This document shows, piece after piece, positions 30,667-37,726 of a stretch of 64,000 bases of DNA (the stretch's first letter is position 1; each line of letters starts with the position of its first letter). Source of the stretch: Pseudomonas putida (lineage in GTDB: Bacteria; Pseudomonadota; Gammaproteobacteria; Pseudomonadales; Pseudomonadaceae); assembly GCF_025905425.1 (NCBI RefSeq), contig NZ_CP109603.1, forward strand, positions 5,658,501 to 5,722,500, in the 5' to 3' direction. The notes beneath the pieces were generated by a model. The model was not told the origin of the DNA. It searched no databases and saw only the letters and a program-made list of their open reading frames with translations. The translations under genes were made by a program, and so were the position numbers.

Positions 30667-31602
30667 ATGTCTTCCTCTGTCGGCATCGATGTTTCCAGTG
30701 CCACACTTGCTGTTCACATCCGCCCTGAGGGGGTGAACTTCAGTGTTTCCAATGACTTGAAGGGATTCCAACTGCTCGTCGAAAAGCTTGGCGGGTATGC
30801 AGTTTCAATGGTCTTGCTCGAAGCTACCGGTGGCTACGAGTGCAATGTCCTCAAAGCGCTGCAGGATGCCGATTTTCCGGTTTGCCGGATCAATCCCAGT
30901 CGTGCCCGGGACTTTGCCAAGTCGATGGGTAAACGCGCCAAGACCGATCCCATTGACGCAGCTGTTTTGGCTCACCTGGCTGAAGTTATGCCCCCACGGC
31001 CTTGCCAGGTGATGACACCCGAGCGGGCCTTGCTGCGCGAACTGCTTATGCAGCGGGATCGCTTCGTCCAACAGCGCGACGATGACAAGCGGCGCCTGAA
31101 GCAGGCGCGGGCTCCCAGTGTTTGTTTGCGGTTGGAACAACACATCGCCTATCTGAAGGGTGAAATTCGAGCGCTGGAACAAGAGATCGCACAGCAGGCA
31201 GCAGCTTTGCCTGATGATCGGGTTAAACAGCTCACTCAAGTCAAAGGAATTGGTCTGATTACTGCCGGAAAGCTGATGGCCTTGCTGCCAGAGCTGGGCC
31301 AGGTGGATAAGAAGGAAATTGCCGCCTTGGTCGGTGTTGCGCCGTTCAATCAGGACAGCGGCAAGCAGTCGGGCAAGCGTTCAATCTGGGGGGGACGCTC
31401 ACAAGTCAGGCGGGCGCTCTATATGGCCTGCTGGGTGGTGATACGGCACAACAAGGACTTCTGCGAGCGCTACAAAGCACTGCGAGCCCAGGGGAAGTGC
31501 GCGAAAGTATCGGTGGTGGCGTGTATGCGAGTATTGATAGTGAGGCTAAATGCGATGCTCAAGACCGGAACGCCCTGGAAGGAGCAAATAGCTCATTCGT
31601 AG
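30667..31602 (+). CDS. IS110-family transposase (DEDD recombinase)
   Basis: A 311-residue recombinase. The RuvC-like N-terminal domain has Asp8 (GIDVS), Glu52 (LEAT), Asp94 and Asp97 (KTDPIDA), the DEDD set of the family. A coiled-coil linker (about 120-180) leads to the transposase_20 domain with KGIGLITAGKLMALLPELG and GVAPFNQDSGKQSGKRSIWGG, where Ser231 or Ser235 is the likely catalytic serine. The start at ATG 30667 has AGAGG upstream. It is full length and intact, so the element may be active. Confidence 0.93.
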   Translation: MSSSVGIDVSSATLAVHIRPEGVNFSVSNDLKGFQLLVEKLGGYAVSMVLLEATGGYECNVLKALQDADFPVCRINPSRARDFAKSMGKRAKTDPIDAAVLAHLAEVMPPRPCQVMTPERALLRELLMQRDRFVQQRDDDKRRLKQARAPSVCLRLEQHIAYLKGEIRALEQEIAQQAAALPDDRVKQLTQVKGIGLITAGKLMALLPELGQVDKKEIAALVGVAPFNQDSGKQSGKRSIWGGRSQVRRALYMACWVVIRHNKDFCERYKALRAQGKCAKVSVVACMRVLIVRLNAMLKTGTPWKEQIAHS

Positions 31603-31608
31603 GAGCAA

Positions 31609-31672
31609 GCCTTGCTGGCGATGCCCGGCACAGCCGGGCCTGGGGCGCTACGCGCCCCATCGCCGGCAAGGC
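31609..31672. repeat. branched palindrome in the IS right end
   Basis: An outer 15-bp stem (31609-31623 with 31658-31672, one mismatch) encloses two perfect inner hairpins, CCCGGC-ACA-GCCGGG (31624-31638) and GGGGCGC-TAC-GCGCCCC (31642-31658); the outer stem and the second inner hairpin share base 31658. The result is a three-way junction between the transposase stop and the predicted right end. It could also be a separate genomic repeat captured by the element. Confidence 0.6.
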
Positions 31673-31697
31673 CAGCTTCCACAAGAAGACAGTTGCT

Positions 31698-31757
31698 CCC
31701 ACATTGAAAATGTGTACGCCAAACCATTGTGGGAGCGGGCTTGCCCGCGAAGAGGCC
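31698..31757. repeat. remainder of the REP pair after the IS
   Basis: CCCACA (31698-31703) completes the interrupted left unit; the inverted right unit runs 31728-31757 (TGTGGGAGCGGGCTTGCCCG...). The spacer between the units is about 24 bases, similar to other pairs in the window. Confidence 0.8.
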
Positions 31758-31773
31758 GGCAAAAGGCGTTAGA

Positions 31774-32235
31774 TCAACTTCCGGCAAACCCATTCTGCCG
31801 CCACGCCTCATACACCGTCACCGCCACGGTGTTGGACAGGTTCAGGCTGCGGCATCCCGGCCGCATCGGCAGGCGCAAGCGCTGCTCGGCCGGCAGGCTG
31901 TCCAGCACCTCGGCTGGCAATCCGCGGCTCTCTGGCCCGAACAGGAAGGCATCGCCCGGCTGGTAAGCCACTTCATGGAAGGGGTGCGAGCCCTTGGTGG
32001 TGAACGCGAACAGCCGTGGGTTACCCAGGCTTTCCAGGCATCCGGCCAGGCTCTCGTGGCGCTTGAGCGTGGCATACTCATGGTAGTCCAGCCCCGCCCT
32101 GCGCAGGCGCTTGTCATCCAGTTCGAAGCTGATGGGCTCGATCAGGTGCAGGTGGCAACCGCTGTTGGCGCAGAGGCGAATGATGTTGCCGGTATTCGGC
32201 GGAATTTCTGGTTGAAAAAGGATGACGTGAAACAT
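31774..32235 (-). CDS. trmL: tRNA (cytidine/uridine-2'-O-)-methyltransferase TrmL
   Basis: A 153-residue SPOUT-class methyltransferase that 2'-O-methylates the wobble base (position 34) of tRNA-Leu isoacceptors. It starts MFHVILFQPEIPPNTGNIIRLCAN, the characteristic opening; the knot region holds FGPESRGLP and LPMRPGCRSLNLSNTVAV. The start at 32235 is required by the family N-terminus; the longer frame is spurious. Its start codon overlaps the start codon of the divergent small gene at 32234. Confidence 0.93.
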   Translation of the reverse strand: MFHVILFQPEIPPNTGNIIRLCANSGCHLHLIEPISFELDDKRLRRAGLDYHEYATLKRHESLAGCLESLGNPRLFAFTTKGSHPFHEVAYQPGDAFLFGPESRGLPAEVLDSLPAEQRLRLPMRPGCRSLNLSNTVAVTVYEAWRQNGFAGS

Positions 32236-32671
32236 GCACGGCTCCAGGCGTGAAGATGACGAGCATTCTACCCCTGAACCGGACCTGCGTTCGAAGGCCT
32301 TCCCACGGGTAATGCTTTCGTTGGCCATTGTCGGCCTGATGGTGGGCTTGATGATCGGCCGCCTGACCACCCCCGATGAGCGGGTGCTGGAGCAGGTCGA
32401 GGTGGTACAGGGCGGGCTCGACCTGTGGTTCAACGAAGAACCCAAGTTGCATGGCGAGAACGTCGAGGGGACGGTCGCCCTGCTGTTTGAGGCCCAGGGT
32501 AAGGCCCAGCGTGGGCAATTGAGCTTGCAGGGTAGGCCGGTGGGCTGGCGGGTACAAAAAAGCGAGGAAGGGTTGCTGCTGACGGTGGTGGCCGCGCGCC
32601 CTCTGCACGGCGAATGGGCCGGTGCAGAGGACGCTGGGCGTTGGCGGGTGCAGGTGAGGCTGCACGAATAA
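32234..32671 (+). CDS. hypothetical membrane-anchored protein
   Basis: A 145-residue protein I do not recognise. A charged N-terminus (to about residue 24) is followed by one hydrophobic segment (about 26-42, VMLSLAIVGLMVGLMIG), then a soluble domain with alternating strands (LWFNEEPKLHGENVEGTVALLFE..., WRVQKSEEGLLLTVVAARPLHG). The likely topology is a single inner-membrane anchor with a periplasmic domain. The ATG at 32234 overlaps the trmL start on the other strand; an internal ATG near 32312 would remove the charged leader. Codon use resembles the neighbours. Confidence 0.6.
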   Translation: MHGSRREDDEHSTPEPDLRSKAFPRVMLSLAIVGLMVGLMIGRLTTPDERVLEQVEVVQGGLDLWFNEEPKLHGENVEGTVALLFEAQGKAQRGQLSLQGRPVGWRVQKSEEGLLLTVVAARPLHGEWAGAEDAGRWRVQVRLHE

Positions 32672-32776
32672 AAGAGGGGATGTCCCGGCCTGCCTGTACC
32701 AGGGTCCCCAAAACTTGCGCTACTGCAAATAAAAGAGGGGTTTTCCCGGCCTGCCTGTACCGAGGACCCCGAAACT
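32667..32776. repeat. two imperfect 49-bp direct repeats
   Basis: Copy 1 (32667-32714) and copy 2 (32728-32776) share AATAAAAGAGGGG, TCCCGGCCTGCCTGTACC and an ACCCC/TCCCC-(G/A)AAACT ending, with a 61-base period. The first begins in the last codons of the preceding gene. Function unknown. Confidence 0.75.
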
Positions 32777-32925
32777 GGAGATACAGGACTTATTGCAGGG
32801 GGCGTGCCAGTTTTGCAAAACCCGAAAACATTGGCTTTCAGGGCTTTTTAGCCAGGTTTTGAGGGTTTTTGTGCCTTCGCGCGGTGCAGAGGGCACAGGA
32901 TCGGTGCATCGCAGCTGAAATGGTT

Positions 32926-32944
32926 GGGGCCGCAAAGCGGCCCC
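32926..32944 (-). terminator. hairpin downstream of ntrC
   Basis: GGGGCCGC-AAA-GCGGCCCC, 23 bases beyond the ntrC stop. The stem is perfect, without a U-tract. The rest of the 32777-32925 gap shows nothing I recognise. Confidence 0.5.
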
Positions 32945-32967
32945 GTATTCAATGACCTGCGTATGAC

Positions 32968-34404
32968 TCAATGGTCTTCGCTGTCGTCTTCATCCCCGCC
33001 AGCGACATTCATCCCCAGCTCCTTGATCTTGCGCGTCAAGGTGTTGCGCCCCCAACCCAGCAGCAACGCCGCATCCCGACGCCGCCCGGCCGTGTGCTTG
33101 AGCGCGGTCTCGATCATGATCCGTTCAAAACTCGGCACCGCGCTGTCGAGCAGGTTCGATTGGCCACGGGCCAGCGCCTGGTCCGCCCACTGGCGCAGGG
33201 CCTGTTCCCAGTTGGTCACGGGGGCGGCGTCCTGCGGCAGGTTCAGCAGCTCGGGTGGCAAGTCACCGATCAGCACTTCACGGCTGGAAGCCATCACGGT
33301 GATCCAGCGGCAGGTGTTTTCCATCTGCCGCACGTTGCCAGGCCATGGCAGGTTGCGGATGAATTCTTCAGTTTCCGGCTTCAGCAGTTTTGGCTCCACC
33401 GCCAGTTCCTGCGCGGCGCGGGCGAGGAAGTGGCGGGCGAGGGCGGGGATGTCTTCGCGGCGGTCGGCCAGGCGCGGAATATGGATGCGGATCACGTTGA
33501 GGCGGTGGAACAAGTCCTCACGAAACTTGCCAGCCTGCACCAGCGACTCCAGGTTCTGGTGGGTGGCGGCAATGATGCGCACATCGACCTTGACCGGCAC
33601 GTGGCCGCCCACGCGGTAGAATTCGCCATCGGCCAGTACCCGCAGCAGGCGGGTCTGGGTGTCGGCGGGCATGTCGCCGATCTCGTCGAGAAACAGCGTG
33701 CCGCCATCGGCCTGCTCGAAGCGCCCCCGGCGCAGGTTGGCCGCGCCGGTAAAGGCGCCTTTCTCGTGGCCGAACAGCTCGGACTCCATCAGGTCCTTGG
33801 GGATGGCTGCCATGTTCAGGGCAATGAACGGTGACGTCGCCCGCGGGCTGTGACGGTGCAGCGCATGCGCCACCAGCTCCTTGCCGGTGCCGGACTCACC
33901 GTTGATCAGTACCGTGATGTTGGAGTGGCTCAGGCGACCGATGGCGCGGAACACCTCCTGCATCGCCGGGGCTTCGCCGATGATCTCAGGCGTGCGGGCC
34001 AGTGCCTGTGGCACATCGAGGCCTTGCTGCTCCTGGGCATGCTGATTGGCGCGTTTGACCAGCGACACCGCCTCGTCCACGTCGAACGGCTTGGGCAGGT
34101 ACTCGAAGGCACCGCCCTGGTAGGACGCCACGGCGCTGTCGAGGTCGGAGTGCGCGGTCATGATGATGACCGGCAGGCGCGGGTGCTGTTCGCGGATCTG
34201 CGCCAGCAGGTCGAGGCCACTGGTACCTGGCATGCGGATGTCGGAGATAATCACATCCGGTTGCTGGCGGGCCAGGCGGCCCATGACGCCATCGGCGCTG
34301 TCGAAGCTCTGGGTGGTCATGCCTTCTTGTTGCAGGGCTTTTTCCAGGACCCAGCGGATGGAACGATCATCGTCGACGATCCATACGGTTTCACTTCGGC
34401 TCAT
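32968..34404 (-). CDS. ntrC: nitrogen regulation response regulator NtrC
   Basis: A 478-residue sigma-54 activator. The receiver domain has DDD near residue 11 and the phosphorylation site Asp55 (IISDIRMPG). The AAA+ domain has GESGTGKE (about 169), the sigma-54 contact loop GAFTGA (about 217) and LFLDEIGDMP. A Fis-type helix-turn-helix ends the protein (GRRRDAALLLGWGRNTLTRKI). When phosphorylated by NtrB under nitrogen limitation it activates promoters such as that of glnA. Its start overlaps the ntrB stop (ATGA at 34401-34404). Confidence 0.96.
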   Translation of the reverse strand: MSRSETVWIVDDDRSIRWVLEKALQQEGMTTQSFDSADGVMGRLARQQPDVIISDIRMPGTSGLDLLAQIREQHPRLPVIIMTAHSDLDSAVASYQGGAFEYLPKPFDVDEAVSLVKRANQHAQEQQGLDVPQALARTPEIIGEAPAMQEVFRAIGRLSHSNITVLINGESGTGKELVAHALHRHSPRATSPFIALNMAAIPKDLMESELFGHEKGAFTGAANLRRGRFEQADGGTLFLDEIGDMPADTQTRLLRVLADGEFYRVGGHVPVKVDVRIIAATHQNLESLVQAGKFREDLFHRLNVIRIHIPRLADRREDIPALARHFLARAAQELAVEPKLLKPETEEFIRNLPWPGNVRQMENTCRWITVMASSREVLIGDLPPELLNLPQDAAPVTNWEQALRQWADQALARGQSNLLDSAVPSFERIMIETALKHTAGRRRDAALLLGWGRNTLTRKIKELGMNVAGGDEDDSEDH

Positions 34405-35486
34405 GAGGCGGTGGCTCCTTGTTCCAGAGGCAGGTAGATCGAGAAGGCGGTATGGCCTGCATGGCTTTCGCACTCGATCAGGCCCTGGTGCTGGCTGATG
34501 ATGTTCTGGGTGATGGCCAGGCCCAGCCCGGTACCGTCCGGGCGCCCACTGACCATGGGATAGAAAAGGGTGTCTTGCAGTTCAGGCGGGATGCCCGGGC
34601 CGTTGTCGATGATCTCGACCCGTGCCACCAGGCGATGCCGTACATGGCCGATGGTGAACTGGCGCAGGGCGCGGCTGCGCAGGGTAATGCGGCCCAGGCG
34701 CAACTCGTTCTGCGAGCTGATCGCCTGCATGGCGTTGCGCACGATGTTGAGCACCGCCTGGATCATCTGTTCGCGGTCGATCAGGACATCCGGCAGGCTC
34801 GGGTCGTAGTCGCGCACCAATGTGATGCAGCCCTGGCTTTCGGCCTCCACCAGGCTGCAGACCCGCTCCAGCACTTCGTGAATATTGGTCATGGCCAGCG
34901 AGGGCAGTTTGTTCGAACCCAGCATGCGGTCGACCAGATTGCGCAGGCGGTCGGCCTCTTCGATGATCACGTTGGTGTAGTCGCGCAGGCCGTCCTCAGG
35001 TAGCTCGCGGGCCAGCAGCTGCGCCGCGCCGCGGATGCCGCCAAGCGGGTTCTTGATTTCGTGTGCGAGGCCACGCACCAGCATCTTGGTGGTTTCCTGC
35101 TTGCTCAGCTGGGCTTCTTCCTTGGTGATGCGCAGCAGTCGGTCGCGGGGGTGGACCTCAAGCAGCAGCAGGGTTTGCCCCTGGTGCAGAATCGGCGTGA
35201 CCGCGTAATCGACGGTGATGGTCTGCCCGGTCAGCGAGGTCAGTTGCGCCTCGCGCTTGGTGAACGGGTGCGCCTGCTCGACCGCTTGGCGCAGCGAGCT
35301 GAGCGCTTCGGTCGATTCAGTGAACAGCTCGCTGATGAACTGCCCATGGCTGCGCTGGCCACTAATGGCCAGCAGCATTTCTGCAGCCGGGTTCATGTAC
35401 TCCAGGCGCAGTTCGGCATTGAGCAGGAGTGTGGCAGTGGTCAGGTTGTCCAGAAGCAGACGGTGCTGTGCATCGCTGATGGTCAT
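34401..35486 (-). CDS. ntrB: nitrogen regulation sensor kinase NtrB
   Basis: A 361-residue cytoplasmic histidine kinase/phosphatase without membrane segments. A PAS domain (about residues 5-115) precedes the dimerisation domain with His142 (AHEIKNPLGG) and the ATPase domain (IDNGPGIP, GRPDGTGLGLAI). It controls NtrC phosphorylation under PII control. The start at MTISDAQHRLLLDNL is chosen for fit to the family; the upstream extension lacks support. It is translationally coupled to ntrC. Confidence 0.95.
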   Translation of the reverse strand: MTISDAQHRLLLDNLTTATLLLNAELRLEYMNPAAEMLLAISGQRSHGQFISELFTESTEALSSLRQAVEQAHPFTKREAQLTSLTGQTITVDYAVTPILHQGQTLLLLEVHPRDRLLRITKEEAQLSKQETTKMLVRGLAHEIKNPLGGIRGAAQLLARELPEDGLRDYTNVIIEEADRLRNLVDRMLGSNKLPSLAMTNIHEVLERVCSLVEAESQGCITLVRDYDPSLPDVLIDREQMIQAVLNIVRNAMQAISSQNELRLGRITLRSRALRQFTIGHVRHRLVARVEIIDNGPGIPPELQDTLFYPMVSGRPDGTGLGLAITQNIISQHQGLIECESHAGHTAFSIYLPLEQGATAS

Positions 35487-35767
35487 AAGGCGTCGTTGAC
35501 CTCTTTTGGCGCTTGCCTGGCACTGAGGTGGCCAGAGCCGGGCGCGCTGTGGATCCGCTGATGCAAGCAAAATGCAAGAAACAAACCAAAGCTCCGAAAA
35601 GAAGCGAGATTTGCCGATAAAGGCCTGTATCTGCGCAGTTTCGGATCAGAAACTCTGGATGAAACGTTTCACTTGACCCAGATTGGGGAGCAATTAGGGG
35701 CACGGCGCGAAGTTATGCACCAAGATAGAGCATAGCGGGAGTGGCGAGGGTTCCGCGTGGGCAGAAA

Positions 35768-35795
35768 CAAAAACGGCCTCCCGAAGGAGGCCGTC
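35768..35795 (-). terminator. glnA terminator
   Basis: ACGGCCTCC-CGAA-GGAGGCCGT stem; on the minus strand it is followed by TTTTGTTT. It lies 34 bases downstream of the glnA stop. Confidence 0.85.
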
Positions 35796-35829
35796 TTGAT
35801 CACGTTATCGGCGCCAGGCGCCGATCAGA

Positions 35830-37236
35830 TCAGCAGCTGTAGTACAGCTCGTATTCCAGCGGGTGCACGAAGGTACGGACCTTGATCTCTTCTTCGCTCT
35901 TCAGCTCGATGAAGGCATCGATGAAGTCGTCGGAGAACACGCCGCCCTTGGTCAGGAACGCACGGCCTTTATCCAGCTCTTCCAGGGCTTCTTTCAGGCT
36001 GCCGCAGACTTGCGGGATGTCTTTGGCCTCTTCAGGCGGCAGGTCGTACAGGTTCTTGTCGGCAGCATCGCCTGGGTGGATCTTGTTCTGGATGCCGTCC
36101 AGGCCAGCCATCAGCAGGGCCGCGAAGGCCAGGTATGGGTTGGCCGATGGGTCCGGGAAGCGTGCTTCGATACGGCGGGCTTTCGGGCTGCCGACGTAAG
36201 GAATACGGATCGAGGCGGAACGGTTGCGAGCCGAGTAGGCCAGCATTACCGGGGCTTCGAAGCCTGGGACCAGACGCTTGTACGAGTTGGTCGACGGGTT
36301 GGTGAAGCCGTTCAGGGCCTTACCGTGCTTGATGATGCCGCCGATGAAGTACAGGGCGGTGTCGGACAGGCCGGCATAGCCTTCACCCGAGAAGGTGTTC
36401 TTGCCGTCTTTCCAGATCGACATGTGCACGTGCATGCCCGAGCCGTTGTCGCCGTACAGTGGCTTCGGCATGAAGGTAGCGGTACGGCCGTAAGCGTCGG
36501 CAACGTTGTGCACGACGTATTTCAGGGCCTGTACTTCGTCAGCTTTCTTCACCAGGGTGTTGAACTTGACGCCGATTTCGTTCTGGCCGGCAGTCGCCAC
36601 TTCGTGGTGGTGAACTTCAACGATCTGGCCCATTTCTTCCAGTGCGTTGCACATGGCAGTACGGATTTCGTGGTCGTGGTCGAACGGCGGAACCGGGAAG
36701 TAGCCGCCTTTGACGCCAGGACGGTGGCCTTTGTTGCCGCCTTCCACGTCAGCGCCAGTCATCCACGAGCCTTGCTCGGAGAAGATCTTGAACATCGAGC
36801 CGGAGATGTCCGACTGGAACTTCACTTCGTCGAAGATGAAGAACTCAGGCTCTGGGCCTGCGAACACGGTGTCACCGATGCCGGTGCTCTTCAGGTACTC
36901 TTCGGCGCGCTTGGCGATGCCGCGTGGGTCGCGGTCGTAGCCCTGCATGCTCGACGGGTCGACGATGTCGCAGGTGATGATCAGGGTCGGCTCTTCGGTG
37001 AACGGATCCAGCACGGCGGTGTCATCGACCGGCATCAGGATCATGTCGGAGGCTTCGATGCCTTTCCAGCCAGCGATGGAGGAACCGTCGAACATCTTGC
37101 CGACTTCGAAGAAGTCTTCGTCCAGAGCATCACGCGCCGGCATGGTCACGTGGTGCTGAATGCCTTTGGTGTCCGTGAAACGCAGATCAATCCACTTGAC
37201 GTCATGATCTTTGATGAGTTGAACCGACTTCGACAT
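35830..37236 (-). CDS. glnA: glutamine synthetase, type I
   Basis: A 468-residue enzyme that assimilates ammonia by ATP-dependent amidation of glutamate; it forms dodecamers. The N-terminal beta-grasp ([16 protein letters not shown]), the catalytic core ([27 protein letters not shown]) and the adenylylation-site loop [16 protein letters not shown] (Tyr near residue 397) are present, so activity is presumably adjusted by GlnE. Expression is expected from the upstream sigma-54 promoter with NtrC sites. Confidence 0.97.
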   Translation of the reverse strand: MSKSVQLIKDHDVKWIDLRFTDTKGIQHHVTMPARDALDEDFFEVGKMFDGSSIAGWKGIEASDMILMPVDDTAVLDPFTEEPTLIITCDIVDPSSMQGYDRDPRGIAKRAEEYLKSTGIGDTVFAGPEPEFFIFDEVKFQSDISGSMFKIFSEQGSWMTGADVEGGNKGHRPGVKGGYFPVPPFDHDHEIRTAMCNALEEMGQIVEVHHHEVATAGQNEIGVKFNTLVKKADEVQALKYVVHNVADAYGRTATFMPKPLYGDNGSGMHVHMSIWKDGKNTFSGEGYAGLSDTALYFIGGIIKHGKALNGFTNPSTNSYKRLVPGFEAPVMLAYSARNRSASIRIPYVGSPKARRIEARFPDPSANPYLAFAALLMAGLDGIQNKIHPGDAADKNLYDLPPEEAKDIPQVCGSLKEALEELDKGRAFLTKGGVFSDDFIDAFIELKSEEEIKVRTFVHPLEYELYYSC

Positions 37237-37335
37237 GTTGTCCTCCGGAGGGTCTAGAGCGCGGTGGGCCGCTGCCCTGGAAAAAGGGTGTTGCCGGGCG
37301 CGGATAGTCGGCCAAGCTTACCTGCCTCACAAGGG

Positions 37336-37351
37336 AGCAAATTGCATGCCA
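37336..37351 (-). promoter_or_regulatory. sigma-54 promoter of glnA
   Basis: On the minus strand TGGCATGCAATTTGCT fits the -24/-12 consensus (TGGCAC-N5-TTGCW), including the invariant GG and GC. It lies about 100 bases upstream of the glnA start. Confidence 0.85.
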
Positions 37352-37424
37352 GTGCCCGAAAATGGCGAGGGCGGGATAAAAGGGGGCGTTTGCGGGCAGT
37401 TGGTGCTGGGTTGGCGGGGAAAAG

Positions 37425-37471
37425 TGCACCCTTTAGATGCGATTTTTTCTGTTGATGCACCAATAAGGTGC
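37425..37471. promoter_or_regulatory. two NtrC-binding sites upstream of glnA
   Basis: TGCACC-AATA-AGGTGC (37456-37471) is a near-perfect NtrC dyad, and TGCACC-CTTT-AGATGC (37425-37440) a weaker one, about 75-130 bases upstream of the sigma-54 element. The arrangement is that of an NtrC enhancer. Confidence 0.8.
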
Positions 37472-37501
37472 GTTGCGTGGGTGGTGTGCCAGCTTCGAGG
37501 G

Positions 37502-37592
37502 AGCCTTCGCGGGCAAGCCCGCTCCCACAGGGTTAGCACCGCCTGCGCAATCTGTGGGCCTTTATGGGGGCGGCCCTGACCGCGAAAGGGCC
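37502..37592. repeat. REP inverted pair, diverged right unit
   Basis: The left unit is a clear REP (37502-37530, CGCGGGCAAGCCCGCTCCCA); the right inverted unit (about 37551-37592) is diverged, with GGGGCGGCCCTGACCGCGAA. It lies between the glnA enhancer and the thiI promoter. Confidence 0.7.
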
Positions 37593-37640
37593 GGAGCAGG
37601 CCCTACAAAACCCACCTCATGCATTTATCTGAAAGCTTCT

Positions 37641-37681
37641 GACCAAAAGTTGGTCAAATCCTGAGCAATTTCCGATATAAT
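37641..37681 (+). promoter_or_regulatory. thiI promoter with overlapping dyad
   Basis: A perfect -10 hexamer TATAAT (37676-37681) lies 45 bases before the thiI ATG. GACCAA-AAG-TTGGTC (37641-37655) is a perfect inverted repeat ending next to the expected -35 position. TTGGTC as -35 would need a 20-base spacer, so the dyad may be an operator instead. Confidence 0.5.
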
Positions 37682-37726
37682 TCGCGCCCCTCATTTTCGG
37701 CAGGCCTTGCGCGCGCTGTTAAACCA

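Larger units (their letters stand above)
30453..31697 (+). mobile_element. IS110-family insertion sequence in a REP target
   Basis: About 1.24 kb between the two halves of a REP pair. The left flank reads AGCCCG-CT (30447-30454) and the right flank CT-CCCACA (31696-31703); joining them restores an intact REP unit, with the dinucleotide CT shared at the joint. There are no clear terminal inverted repeats, as expected for the family. The layout is a 212-base leader (probable bridge RNA), the transposase, then a 93-base right end with a branched hairpin. The long 5' non-coding end fits the IS110 rather than the IS1111 subgroup. REP-targeting IS110 elements are known in P. putida (ISPpu9, ISPpu10); identity with either was not checked. 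Confidence 0.85.

Noticed and set aside
31592..31593. CT at 31592-31593 as the right end of the IS
   Set aside because: The following bases (CATTCG) do not complete the REP unit, and the preceding bases do not match the donor guide ACAGTTG; the CT at 31696-31697 satisfies both.
32667..32776. CRISPR array
   Set aside because: Only two imperfect repeats with a 13-base spacer and no cas genes; the pattern is a simple tandem duplication.
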